Below are positions 6,546-13,406 of a stretch of DNA of 21,496 nucleotides, one piece after another. The first letter of the stretch is position 1; each line of letters begins with the position of its first letter. The translations under genes were made by a program, and so were the position numbers. The stretch comes from JBCBKP01 sp038746265 (lineage in GTDB: Bacteria > Planctomycetota > Phycisphaerae > Phycisphaerales > UBA1924). Below the pieces are notes generated by a model. The model was not told where the DNA came from. It made no database searches and was given only the letters and a program-made list of their open reading frames with translations. The stretch spans positions 1 through 21,496 of the forward strand of contig JBCDKU010000044.1 in assembly GCA_038746265.1 (NCBI GenBank), written 5' to 3'.

Positions 6546-7619
6546 GTGCTCCTCTCGACCGACAGCTCGCACCGCAGCAGACACAGAGCCTTCACGCTCA
6601 TCGAGCTTCTTGTGGTCATCGCGATTATCGCGGTGCTGATCTCGATCCTGCTGCCCGCGCTCGGTCAGGCAAGACGTTCCGCAAGGCTCGCGGTGTGCTC
6701 CGCGAACCTTCGGTCGCTCGGGACGGCCGCCGCCGTGTACGCGGACGACAATCGCGAGGAGATCTTCCGGCTCTGGTGGCGCCCCAACGCCGGGCGCCAG
6801 GGGCTCTTCGGCCCCATCCAGCAGTTCGGCACGCTGGGCCCGGGGCAGGCAAGCGAGTGGCTCGCGCCCACCGATCAGCGGGCGGTGCAGCTCCAGACGA
6901 TCTTCCTCATCAAGGAAGGCCGCGGCATCACCGAGCCGTGGCCCGAGGAGGCCGAGGTCAGCCTTCATCCGCATCATTTCTACTCGCACCTCGTGCTGAC
7001 CGACTATCTATCCGGTCAGCTCGACAGCCCCACAACGGTTTGTCCCGATGACATCGTCCGAGTCGATCGCCGGGCTGAGCCGTGGTCGCAGGTGCAATCG
7101 AGGGAAATCGAGCGGCGCAACCGGCATCAGTCGAGCTACCAGGTCGTGCCCGTGACCTACAGCGTGGACTCGGCCGACCTTGGTGTCGGCGCGATCTCTC
7201 AGGACGGCTCGAGCTTCGACACCACCTTCAGCATCGAGGGCGGCATGGTGGTGGACGCGCTCTCGGGCAACAACGCCGTCTACAACCGCGCCCGCTTCTA
7301 TCGCGAGGTCGTCTACCCGTCGAGCAAGGTCCACATGTCGGACAACACCGATCGGCACCACGGCAAGACGCAAAAGCCCTACTTCCTGCCCGACGCCAAG
7401 CAGCCCGTGCTCTTCTTTGACGCGTCCGTTTCGAACCGCGCGACCGAAGACTCCAACCCGGGTATGGATCCCCAGAATCCCGGCTCCCCCGAGCCCATGT
7501 ATTGGGGCATCGAGGGACGCGAGGAAGAGTTCCCGGGCTATTACCGCTACACCCGCGGCGGGCTCAAGGGCATCGATTTCGACGGCGCGGAGATCTTCCC
7601 GCGGATCCGCCAACCCTGA
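6546..7619 (+). CDS. Type II secretion / type IV pilin-like pseudopilin
   Basis: GTG at 6546 is chosen because AAGGAG (6531-6536) lies nine bases upstream; an earlier ATG at 6432 would put 38 atypical residues before the leader and has no ribosome binding site. The product has 357 residues. The class III signal is SRHRAFTLIELLVVIAII: cleavage is expected after Ala15, with Phe at +1 and Glu20 at +5. Ala at -1 instead of the usual Gly is tolerated in this group. The hydrophobic helix (16-39) is followed by LGQARRSARLAVCSANLRSLG, the typical start of planctomycete pseudopilin-like proteins, and then a ~290-residue globular domain I do not recognise. No secretion-machine genes are adjacent; such orphan pseudopilins are numerous in Planctomycetota. 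Confidence 0.8.
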   Translation: MLLSTDSSHRSRHRAFTLIELLVVIAIIAVLISILLPALGQARRSARLAVCSANLRSLGTAAAVYADDNREEIFRLWWRPNAGRQGLFGPIQQFGTLGPGQASEWLAPTDQRAVQLQTIFLIKEGRGITEPWPEEAEVSLHPHHFYSHLVLTDYLSGQLDSPTTVCPDDIVRVDRRAEPWSQVQSREIERRNRHQSSYQVVPVTYSVDSADLGVGAISQDGSSFDTTFSIEGGMVVDALSGNNAVYNRARFYREVVYPSSKVHMSDNTDRHHGKTQKPYFLPDAKQPVLFFDASVSNRATEDSNPGMDPQNPGSPEPMYWGIEGREEEFPGYYRYTRGGLKGIDFDGAEIFPRIRQP

Positions 7620-7661
7620 AATCCGAGGTCCGCGCGGTGTCCACAGCCATGCACGGCTGAC

Positions 7662-7667
7662 TACATT
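7662..7667 (+). promoter_or_regulatory. Possible -10 element upstream of serA
   Basis: TACATT fits TAnnnT and lies 52 bp before the serA start. A small stem CCGGC/GCCGG (7669-7673 / 7678-7682) follows immediately. No -35 match. Weak. Confidence 0.2.
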
Positions 7668-7719
7668 TCCGGCACGCGCCGGGAGCCACCTCAACCCGCC
7701 CGGCCGGGAGGGCTGCGGA

Positions 7720-8697
7720 ATGAAGGTGCTCGTCGCGGACAAGATCGAGAAAGAAGCCCTCGACGGCCTGAAAGAGATCGGTTGCGAGGTCAGCAGCCAG
7801 CCCGATCTCGACCCCGACACCATCGGTGCCGCCGTCGCGGAGCTCAAGCCCGCGGTTGTCGTGGTCCGCTCGACCAAGTTCCGCGAGCCCGCGATCAAGC
7901 AGGCCGAGGACTCGATCAAACTCGTCGTCCGCGCCGGGTCGGGCTACGACAACATCGACCACGCCTACGCCGCCACCAAGGGCATCGGCGTCTCGAACTG
8001 CCCCGGCATGAACGCGGTCGCGGTCGCCGAGGTCACGATCGGGCACCTCATCAGCCTTGACCGCCGCCTCGTCGATCAGACCATCGACCTGCGGGGCGGC
8101 CGCTGGGACAAGAAGGGCTTCGGCGTTGCCAAGGGCCTCAAGGGCCGCAAGCTGCTCATCATCGGGACCGGCGCGATCGGCCTCGAGGTCATCAAGCGCG
8201 CCCAGGCGTTCGGCATGCAGATCACCGCCCAGTCCCGCAACCTCACCGAGGCCCAGGCGACCGCGATGGGCTGCAACTGGATCCCGTTCACCCGCGAGGC
8301 GATCGAGCAGACCCTACCCCACATGGACGCGGTCAGCGTCCATGTCGCCGCCACGCCCGAGACCAAGGGCCTGTGCGGCCCGGGCTTCTTTGCCGCGATG
8401 GCCGACGGCGCGTACTTCGTCAACACCAGCCGCGGCGAGATCGTCGATGAGGCGGCCCTCGTCGCCGCCGTCGAGTCGGGCAAGATCCGGGCCGCGGTGG
8501 ACGTCTACCAAGACCAGCCCAGCTTCAAGGAGGGTGAGTGGAACACCCCGCTCGCGGGCCCGGCCGGGATCTACAACAGCCACCACTGCGGCGCCTCGAC
8601 CGACCAAGCCCAGCTCGCGGTCGCCGAAGAGGTGGTCGCGATCGTCAAGCAGTTTAAGGACGAGGGTAGCTTCAAGCACTGCGTCAACGGCGTTTGA
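7720..8697 (+). CDS. serA: D-3-phosphoglycerate dehydrogenase, short form
   Basis: The protein has 325 residues; ATG at 7720 follows GGGAGGG (7706-7712). It is a D-2-hydroxyacid dehydrogenase: N-terminal substrate half with RAGSGYDNID (71-80), Rossmann motif GTGAIG (149-154), catalytic Arg in NTSRGEIVDE (R238), and catalytic His in HHCGAST (H289). The usual C-terminal ACT regulatory domain is absent, so serine feedback through ACT is not expected. The catalytic Glu of the family (human E265, E. coli E269) aligns with Gln266 in DVYQDQP, as in formate dehydrogenases. The enzyme would oxidise 3-phosphoglycerate to 3-phosphohydroxypyruvate with NAD+. The neighbour serC, 63 bp downstream, catalyses the next step and supports the assignment. 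Another 2-hydroxyacid substrate remains possible because of the Gln. Confidence 0.88.
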   Translation: MKVLVADKIEKEALDGLKEIGCEVSSQPDLDPDTIGAAVAELKPAVVVVRSTKFREPAIKQAEDSIKLVVRAGSGYDNIDHAYAATKGIGVSNCPGMNAVAVAEVTIGHLISLDRRLVDQTIDLRGGRWDKKGFGVAKGLKGRKLLIIGTGAIGLEVIKRAQAFGMQITAQSRNLTEAQATAMGCNWIPFTREAIEQTLPHMDAVSVHVAATPETKGLCGPGFFAAMADGAYFVNTSRGEIVDEAALVAAVESGKIRAAVDVYQDQPSFKEGEWNTPLAGPAGIYNSHHCGASTDQAQLAVAEEVVAIVKQFKDEGSFKHCVNGV

Positions 8698-8710
8698 GGC
8701 CCCATCGAAC

Positions 8711-8742
8711 TAGAATCAAACCCGTGGTTCCGCGGTGGTTTG
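8711..8742 (+). promoter_or_regulatory. -10-like box and hairpin in the serA-serC gap
   Basis: TAGAAT (8711-8716) fits TAnnnT. It is directly followed by a stem with CAAACC (8717-8722) and GGTTTG (8737-8742). The gap is 63 bp and serC has its own ribosome binding site (GGGAG, 8750-8754). serC may thus have a second promoter, or the stem may modulate serA mRNA. Neither is proven; read-through from serA is also likely. Confidence 0.25.
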
Positions 8743-8760
8743 TAAGAAAGGGAGTGTGCC

Positions 8761-9861
8761 ATGGCTGATCGCGTCTTCAACTTCTCGGCGGGCCCCGCGA
8801 CGCTCCCCGAGCCCGTCCTCAAGCAGGCCCAGCAGGACGTCATGGACGTCTTCGGCTCGGGCATGGGCTGCCTCGAGCTGAGCCACCGCGGCAAGGAGTT
8901 CGACCGCATCACCGAGGAGACGCTCGCCGACTGCCGCGCGGTCGGCAACATCCCCGACAACTACGAGATCTTCTGGATGCAGGGCGGCGCGACGAGCCAG
9001 TGCTACTTCGTCCCTGCCAACTTCCTCCCCGCGGACCGCACCGCCGACTACTTCGAGACCGGCAAGTGGGCCAAGGACTCGATCAGGGAAGTACCGCACT
9101 ACGGCACCTGCCACATCTGCGGCTCGTCCAAGGACGACAACTTCAACCACATCCCGACGGGCGACCAGGTCAAGCACTCGGACAACCCCGTCTACGTGCA
9201 TTTCACCTCCAACAACACGATCATGGGCACCGAGTTCCAGAACGAGCCCACGCCCCCGGGCGACTCGTTCCTCGTGTGCGACGCGTCGAGCAACATTTAC
9301 TCGAAGCCGATCGATGTCTCGAAGTACGGTCTGATCTACGCCGGTGCGCAGAAGAACCTGGGTCCTGCCGGCGCGACGCTGCTGATCTGCCGCAAGGACC
9401 TGCTCGAGCCGGTTCGTCCGCTGCCCGAGATGATGAAGTTCCAGAACCACGCGACGAAGGAAGGCCGCTACAACACGCCGCCCACGTTCGCCGTGTACCT
9501 CATGGGCCAGGTCTTCAAGTGGATCCTCGCTGAGGGCGGCCTCGAGGCCATGCAGCAGCGCAACGAGGAGAAGGCCAAGGTCGTCTACGACTTCCTCGAC
9601 AGCCAGGACTTCTACATCCCGCACGCCCAGGTCGAGTCCCGCTCGATGATGAACGTGACCTTCAAGTGCCCGACGCCCGAACTCGACAAGCAGTTTGTGG
9701 CCGAGGCGACCGAGAAGGGCATGCGCGAGCTCAAGGGCCACCGCTCGATCGGCGGCATGCGCGCGAGCATGTACAACGCCTTCCCGAAGGCCGGCGCCGA
9801 GGCGCTCGTGAGCTTCATGAAGGAGTTCGCTCACGCCAACGCGGGTGCGGCGACGGCGTAG
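8761..9861 (+). CDS. serC: Phosphoserine aminotransferase
   Basis: The protein has 366 residues, normal for the family (~360). ATG at 8761 has AAAGGGAG upstream. It is a class V PLP-dependent aminotransferase: N-terminal FNFSAGPATLPEPVL, ELSHRGKEF (39-47), the phosphate-binding QGGATSQ (74-80), TSNNTIMGTEF (149-159), the PLP-contact Asp in VCDASSNI (D174), and the Schiff-base Lys in YAGAQKNLGPAG (K198). It converts 3-phosphohydroxypyruvate and glutamate to O-phosphoserine in the cytosol and can serve pyridoxal phosphate synthesis in some bacteria. It lies in order serA-serC, giving the first two steps of serine synthesis; serB is not in the window. Confidence 0.97.
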   Translation: MADRVFNFSAGPATLPEPVLKQAQQDVMDVFGSGMGCLELSHRGKEFDRITEETLADCRAVGNIPDNYEIFWMQGGATSQCYFVPANFLPADRTADYFETGKWAKDSIREVPHYGTCHICGSSKDDNFNHIPTGDQVKHSDNPVYVHFTSNNTIMGTEFQNEPTPPGDSFLVCDASSNIYSKPIDVSKYGLIYAGAQKNLGPAGATLLICRKDLLEPVRPLPEMMKFQNHATKEGRYNTPPTFAVYLMGQVFKWILAEGGLEAMQQRNEEKAKVVYDFLDSQDFYIPHAQVESRSMMNVTFKCPTPELDKQFVAEATEKGMRELKGHRSIGGMRASMYNAFPKAGAEALVSFMKEFAHANAGAATA

Positions 9862-10100
9862 GTTCAGACAACGCCTGAGAACGCGGAGCCGGACATCGCC
9901 CGAATCGGTGGTGCCGGTATCGGTGTCATCTGCCGATAATCAGCGAATCAAACGCGAATTCGCGTCGCGTCACGCGTCCCGCATCCATCGCACGAGCGCA
10001 TCTCGATAGAGTCCCCGGCGGGTCGGTGCAAGCTCGGGGACGTCCCCAGCGAGCTCCGGCCGGCTCGACCAACTGCGGCGAAAGCCGCAAGGAGAACGAG
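9862..10100. other. 239-bp intergenic region with nested palindromes
   Basis: No gene is supported here. Contents: a weak stem TATCGG (9918-9923) / CCGATA (9933-9938) that may mark the serC 3' end, a 14-bp perfect palindrome (9952-9965), an adjoining 11-bp odd palindrome CGCGT-C-ACGCG (9966-9976), a -10-like TAGAGT (10007-10012), and a 12-bp palindrome GGGGACGTCCCC (10036-10047). The region feeds the ribosome binding site AAGGAG (10089-10094) of the next gene. Confidence 0.5.
9952..9976. promoter_or_regulatory. Adjacent perfect and odd palindromes (operator-like)
   Basis: ACGCGAATTCGCGT (9952-9965) is fully self-complementary over 14 bp. It is followed at once by CGCGT-C-ACGCG (9966-9976). 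The shared ACGCG half-site occurs as a repeated inverted element about 30 bp before a possible -10 box (10007-10012). This is a plausible binding site for a dimeric regulator of the exported protein at 10101. Confidence 0.35.
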
Positions 10101-10901
10101 ATGAAGACGCTCACCACGCTTGCTATCACCGCGCTCACGGCCTCCGTCGGTCTCGCTCAGACCGTCGTGGAGGTCAACCCGACCAACGAGGCCGCCCTCG
10201 GCTTCGAATCCTCAGGCAACTCGGGCGGCGGCTCGTCCGGCATCCAGGCGACCACCCTCCTCGACGGCGACGGCGCGGTCTTCATCGGCGGCGACCGCAC
10301 CCGCTACGGCCTCTCGAGCGACGCGTCGCTCGGCAACCTCGCCGACCTCAACGTCTTTAACTTCCAGTGGACCACGACCCAGGAAGGCCCGACCGTCGCC
10401 ACCGCGCAGGCGCCGGCTCTCCGCCTTTCCGTCTTCGACTTCGGCGCAGACGCCACGTTCGGCACGGGCGATGACCGCGTCATCAGCCTCACCTGGGAAG
10501 ACGGCGAGCAGTCGTCGGCCGACCGCCAGTTCGTCGCCGGCTCGGGCTCGCTCAACACGACCTACGAGGGCGACTTCTTCGGCTCGTCCGCGAGCCGTGT
10601 GTACGCCTTCACCTCGGGCTTCGGCCGCGGCATCTTCGACGCGGGCGGCAACCTGATCGCCGGCTCGAACTCCGCGCAGGACCTCTCGAGCCTCATCAGC
10701 TTCATCAACCCCGGCGCGATCGTCTTCGGCTTCAACGTCGGTGTCGGCTCGTCTGTCGGCAACTACGAGGGCTTCGCCGACCGCATCACGCTCGGCTTCG
10801 CGGGCTCGGAGGCCACCACGTATAACTTCGTGATCCCGACCCCCGCCGGCGCCGCGGCGTTCGGCGTGTTCGGCCTCGCCGCCTCGCGTCGCCGTCGCTA
10901 A
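10101..10901 (+). CDS. Exported protein with a PEP-CTERM-like sorting tail
   Basis: The protein has 266 residues; ATG at 10101 has AAGGAG seven bases upstream (10089-10094). The N-terminus is a Sec signal peptide (MKTLTTLAITALTASVGLAQ, probable cut near A19). The body is beta-rich, Gly/Ser/Asp-rich and low in Cys and Lys, with no recognised catalytic motif. The C-terminus reads IPTPAG, a short hydrophobic helix (AAAFGVFGLAAS) and RRRR at the very end. This is the three-part layout of PEP-CTERM sorting signals, which exosortases process in other bacteria; Pro-Thr-Pro replaces Pro-Glu-Pro, as is usual in Phycisphaerae. It is presumably delivered to the cell surface or matrix. Its stop overlaps the convergent GT9 gene's stop by four bases. 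The function is unknown. Confidence 0.8.
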   Translation: MKTLTTLAITALTASVGLAQTVVEVNPTNEAALGFESSGNSGGGSSGIQATTLLDGDGAVFIGGDRTRYGLSSDASLGNLADLNVFNFQWTTTQEGPTVATAQAPALRLSVFDFGADATFGTGDDRVISLTWEDGEQSSADRQFVAGSGSLNTTYEGDFFGSSASRVYAFTSGFGRGIFDAGGNLIAGSNSAQDLSSLISFINPGAIVFGFNVGVGSSVGNYEGFADRITLGFAGSEATTYNFVIPTPAGAAAFGVFGLAASRRRR

Positions 10902-11926
10902 GACCCCGAGTGGAGACGCTCCAGACACGTGACCACAACCTCACGCGACGGGATCGCCCGCATCACGCGGGCGTTCTCGTCGCGTTTGTGATTCATGCAC
11001 CCCGGATCCGCCCGCTGGATGACGTCCGCGGCGCGGCTGTAGGGCCCGACCTCGTCGATCTCGGTCGGGCCGAAGATCGCGACGATCGGGCGGTCGAAGC
11101 CGACCGCCATGTGCAGCGCGGCCGAGTCGTTCGCGATGACGAGCCGAGCCCGCTCGATCACCGCGAGCAGCCCGCCCACGCTGGTCTCGCCGACCAGATC
11201 CAGCACCCGCGGCTCGTGCCGCGCGAGCTCCAGCAGCGGCTCGCACTGCTCCCGTTCGCCCGGCCCGCCCACGATCACGATCGGGTGCGGCGTCCGCGCA
11301 AGCAGGGCGCGCGTGAGCTCGACGAACCGCGACGCGGGCCACCGCTTCGCCGCCCACCGGCTCGTCGGGGCGATCACGATCGGCCGCGCGAACCGCGGAC
11401 CCAGCTGCGCCTCGGCCTCGACCCGCTGCCGGTTGTTCGTGTAGAGCCGAAGGTCGCGGACCGGTTCTGCCCCGGCTGCGCGCACAAGCTCGAGCATCCG
11501 GTCCACCGTGTGCGACCGCGGATCCGTGCGCACGGTCCGGGTCGCAAAGAGCCACCCTGCTTCACGCCCCGACCGGTCGCCGATCCGTTTGCGGGCCCCC
11601 GTCGAGACGCTGAAAAAGCCCGACCGGAACAGCCCCTGCGCGTCGATCACGAGGTCGTACCGCCCGCGCCGCAGCTCGCCGATGAACGCCAGCAGGGAGC
11701 CGGGCTTGAACCGCAGCAGGTCCTTGGCGAGCTTGCTGCGTGGGAAGGGGATCGCGCGGTGCAGGTCGGGGTGGTGCTCGATCGCCGGGATGAACGCGTC
11801 CTGCACCATCCAGTCGATCCGGGCGGCCGGGAAGCGCTTCTTGAGGCTCACCAGCACCGGCACAGACCGGCAGACATCGCCCAGCGCGCTGGGCCGGATG
11901 ATCAGGATGCGGTCGGCTTCTCTCAA
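10898..11926 (-). CDS. Glycosyltransferase family 9 (heptosyltransferase-like)
   Basis: The protein has 342 residues. The N-terminal Rossmann half begins ILIIRPSALGDVCRSVPVL (8-26), the family's 'R.s.lGD' acceptor-side motif, then IDWMVQDAF and YDLVIDAQGLFRS (90-102). The donor half has IVIAPTSRWAAKRWP (K194, R195), VIVGGPGEREQ (218-227) and the nucleotide-sugar motif ANDSAALHMAVGF (265-277) followed by AIFGPT. These are GT9 hallmarks of ADP-heptose:LPS heptosyltransferases. The product is probably a peripheral inner-membrane enzyme adding heptose or a similar sugar to lipopolysaccharide core. It is the second gene of a minus-strand pair, 19 bp after the pterin-synthase-like gene. The stop codon TAG overlaps the TAA of the convergent exported-protein gene. 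Confidence 0.9.
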   Translation of the reverse strand: MREADRILIIRPSALGDVCRSVPVLVSLKKRFPAARIDWMVQDAFIPAIEHHPDLHRAIPFPRSKLAKDLLRFKPGSLLAFIGELRRGRYDLVIDAQGLFRSGFFSVSTGARKRIGDRSGREAGWLFATRTVRTDPRSHTVDRMLELVRAAGAEPVRDLRLYTNNRQRVEAEAQLGPRFARPIVIAPTSRWAAKRWPASRFVELTRALLARTPHPIVIVGGPGEREQCEPLLELARHEPRVLDLVGETSVGGLLAVIERARLVIANDSAALHMAVGFDRPIVAIFGPTEIDEVGPYSRAADVIQRADPGCMNHKRDENARVMRAIPSREVVVTCLERLHSGS

Positions 11927-11945
11927 GGCTCGCGAGACTAGCCGG

Positions 11946-12734
11946 TCAGCCGTTGCCGGGCGAATACGCGCAGCACGTGCGGTCCGTCTCCCAGACCGTC
12001 ATCGATTCGAGCGTCCCGCCCGCGTCCTCGATCACCGGCGCGAGCAGCTCGTAGCAGACGCGGGCGATGTTCTCGACCGAGGGGTTCACCCCGTCCGGCC
12101 CGAACTCGGCGGTGTCCTCGTTGAGGTGCTTGTGGTCGAATCGCTCGATGACCGTCTCGTCGGTGAGCCGCTCGAGCCGGTCGAGCGTGAGCGACCCGTC
12201 CAGCGGCACCCGCACCGCGGGCTCGACCTGGTAGTTGTGCCCGTGCCCGTTCGGGTTGTTGCACTTCCCGAACATCGAGCGGTTGTCCTCGTCGCTCAGG
12301 TCCGGGACGTGAAGCCGATGGGCGGCCGCGAAATCGAACCGCTGCCGGAGGATCGCCGTCGTCGTCATGTCGTCCACCTCGATCGAGAATGTCGGGCTGA
12401 AGCCCCACCGGAGCGAGACCAACCGCACCGGCTCGAGCGCCCCGGCGACCGACGACCGCAGCTGTGCGCACACCGCCGTCGGCGGCCGCGGATCGCCCTC
12501 GGCGATCCACTTCGACACCGTGTCCGGGAGCACGCCCCGGACCGTGTCGTCGATGTCCTTGATGTTGATCAGATACCCGGTCGCGGGGTCCGGCTCGCCT
12601 GCGCACGCGACCTCGAACTCGTAATAGCGGCCCAGCCCCGCCATCGCGGGCTTGCCACCGTACCCGTTCACGCCCCGGACAGATGGGCTCGCGGTGTCGA
12701 AGGTGCACCGAACAGTGCGTTTCAGAAGGTGCAT
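11946..12734 (-). CDS. 6-pyruvoyl-tetrahydropterin synthase / QueD family protein with two tandem folds
   Basis: The protein has 262 residues, about twice the usual 120-150. The second half (about 128-259) is a complete PTPS: FDFAAAHRL (H139), FGKCNNPNGHGHNY (C158, H164, H166), ERFDHKHLN (D200, H201), SVENIA and VWETDRTCCAY (E249). The three Zn-binding His, the catalytic Cys and the Asp/His pair are all present, and the motif is close to animal-type PTPS. The first half (about 5-120) has the same rhythm: CTFDTASPS, YYEFEVACAGEPDPATGYLINIKDID in place of the second strand/helix, then PPTAVCAQL and LVSLRWGFSPTFSIE. It lacks the zinc His residues and appears degenerate. Start ATG at 12734; a longer frame to 13508 runs antisense through gpx and is rejected. 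It likely makes 6-pyruvoyl- or 6-carboxy-tetrahydropterin; no other queuosine or biopterin gene is near. Confidence 0.88.
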   Translation of the reverse strand: MHLLKRTVRCTFDTASPSVRGVNGYGGKPAMAGLGRYYEFEVACAGEPDPATGYLINIKDIDDTVRGVLPDTVSKWIAEGDPRPPTAVCAQLRSSVAGALEPVRLVSLRWGFSPTFSIEVDDMTTTAILRQRFDFAAAHRLHVPDLSDEDNRSMFGKCNNPNGHGHNYQVEPAVRVPLDGSLTLDRLERLTDETVIERFDHKHLNEDTAEFGPDGVNPSVENIARVCYELLAPVIEDAGGTLESMTVWETDRTCCAYSPGNG

Positions 12735-12833
12735 CGGAAGAATCCTAGCGGGAGTATCGTTCGAACCTGCGGAGGATGCCGCGCGGTCGCCGCGCCGCTG
12801 CCGCGAACGCACACGAAATCGAAGGAGATTGCG
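12735..12833. promoter_or_regulatory. Divergent promoter region between the PTPS-like gene and glutathione peroxidase
   Basis: On the minus strand TAGGAT (complement of 12742-12747) ends seven bases before the PTPS start codon, with no ribosome binding site, which would fit a leaderless mRNA. On the plus strand TATCGT (12755-12760) could serve gpx with a ~65-nt leader that carries AAGGAG at 12822-12827. Neither has a recognisable -35 box. Confidence 0.25.
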
Positions 12834-13406
12834 ATGTCGATGCTCATGAGCCTGGTTCTTGTTCTCTCGGGTCTGCTTGCCGCCGCGCCGCTCGCGTCGC
12901 AGGGCGCGGCCGACGAGCCGTCGTCCAAGTACGTGCTGGACCACGAGATGGAGCGGATCGAGGGCGAGACCGAGTCGCTTGAGGACTACAAGGGCAAGGT
13001 CCTGCTCATGGTCAACGTCGCCAGCAAGTGCGGCTACACCCCGCAGTACGAGGGCCTGCAGGCGCTCTACGAGGAGCACAAGGACGACGGGCTCGTCATT
13101 ATGGGTTTCCCGGCCAACAACTTCGGCCGCCAGGAGCCGGGCTCGAACTCCGAGATCCTCGAGTTCTGCGAGTCGCGGTTCAGCGTGACCTTCCCGATGT
13201 TCGCAAAGATTTCGGTGAAAGGCGACGACGCCCACCCGCTCTATCAGAAGCTCGCCGAGGCCTCGGACGGCGCCCCGCGCTGGAACTTCACCAAGTACCT
13301 CGTGAACCGCAAGGGCGAGGTCATCGCGAAGTTTGAGTCCGGCGTCCGCCCCGATAGCGACAAGCTCAAGAAGGCGATCGCCGACGCCCTCGCCGCCGAG
13401 GGCTGA
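12834..13406 (+). CDS. Secreted glutathione peroxidase family protein (probably thioredoxin-dependent)
   Basis: The protein has 190 residues; ATG at 12834 has AAGGAG at 12822-12827. A signal peptide occupies about 1-25 (MSMLMSLVLVLSGLLAAAPLAS), so it should act in the periplasm. The fold is thioredoxin-like with the full peroxidase tetrad: Cys66 in NVASKCGYTPQYEGL, Gln100 in FPANNFGRQEPG, and Trp150-Asn151 in RWNFTKYLV. The catalytic residue is Cys (TGC), not selenocysteine. Cys112 in FCESRFSVTFPMF sits where plant and insect enzymes carry the resolving Cys, so reduction by a thioredoxin-like partner is likelier than by glutathione. It reduces hydroperoxides. It is divergent from the PTPS-like gene and upstream of the pst operon, with repeats and hairpins between. 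Confidence 0.93.
   Translation: MSMLMSLVLVLSGLLAAAPLASQGAADEPSSKYVLDHEMERIEGETESLEDYKGKVLLMVNVASKCGYTPQYEGLQALYEEHKDDGLVIMGFPANNFGRQEPGSNSEILEFCESRFSVTFPMFAKISVKGDDAHPLYQKLAEASDGAPRWNFTKYLVNRKGEVIAKFESGVRPDSDKLKKAIADALAAEG

Noticed and set aside
7180..7719. 5' extension of the serA frame
   Set aside because: It overlaps the pseudopilin gene in another frame; ATG 7720 has a ribosome binding site and the proper family start.
9109..9120. CHIC in SerC as a metal site
   Set aside because: There is only one CxxC and no second pair; the region aligns with ordinary SerC.
11508..12833. 5' extension of the glutathione peroxidase frame
   Set aside because: Open by chance opposite the GT9 and PTPS genes; the ribosome binding site and signal peptide fix the start at 12834.
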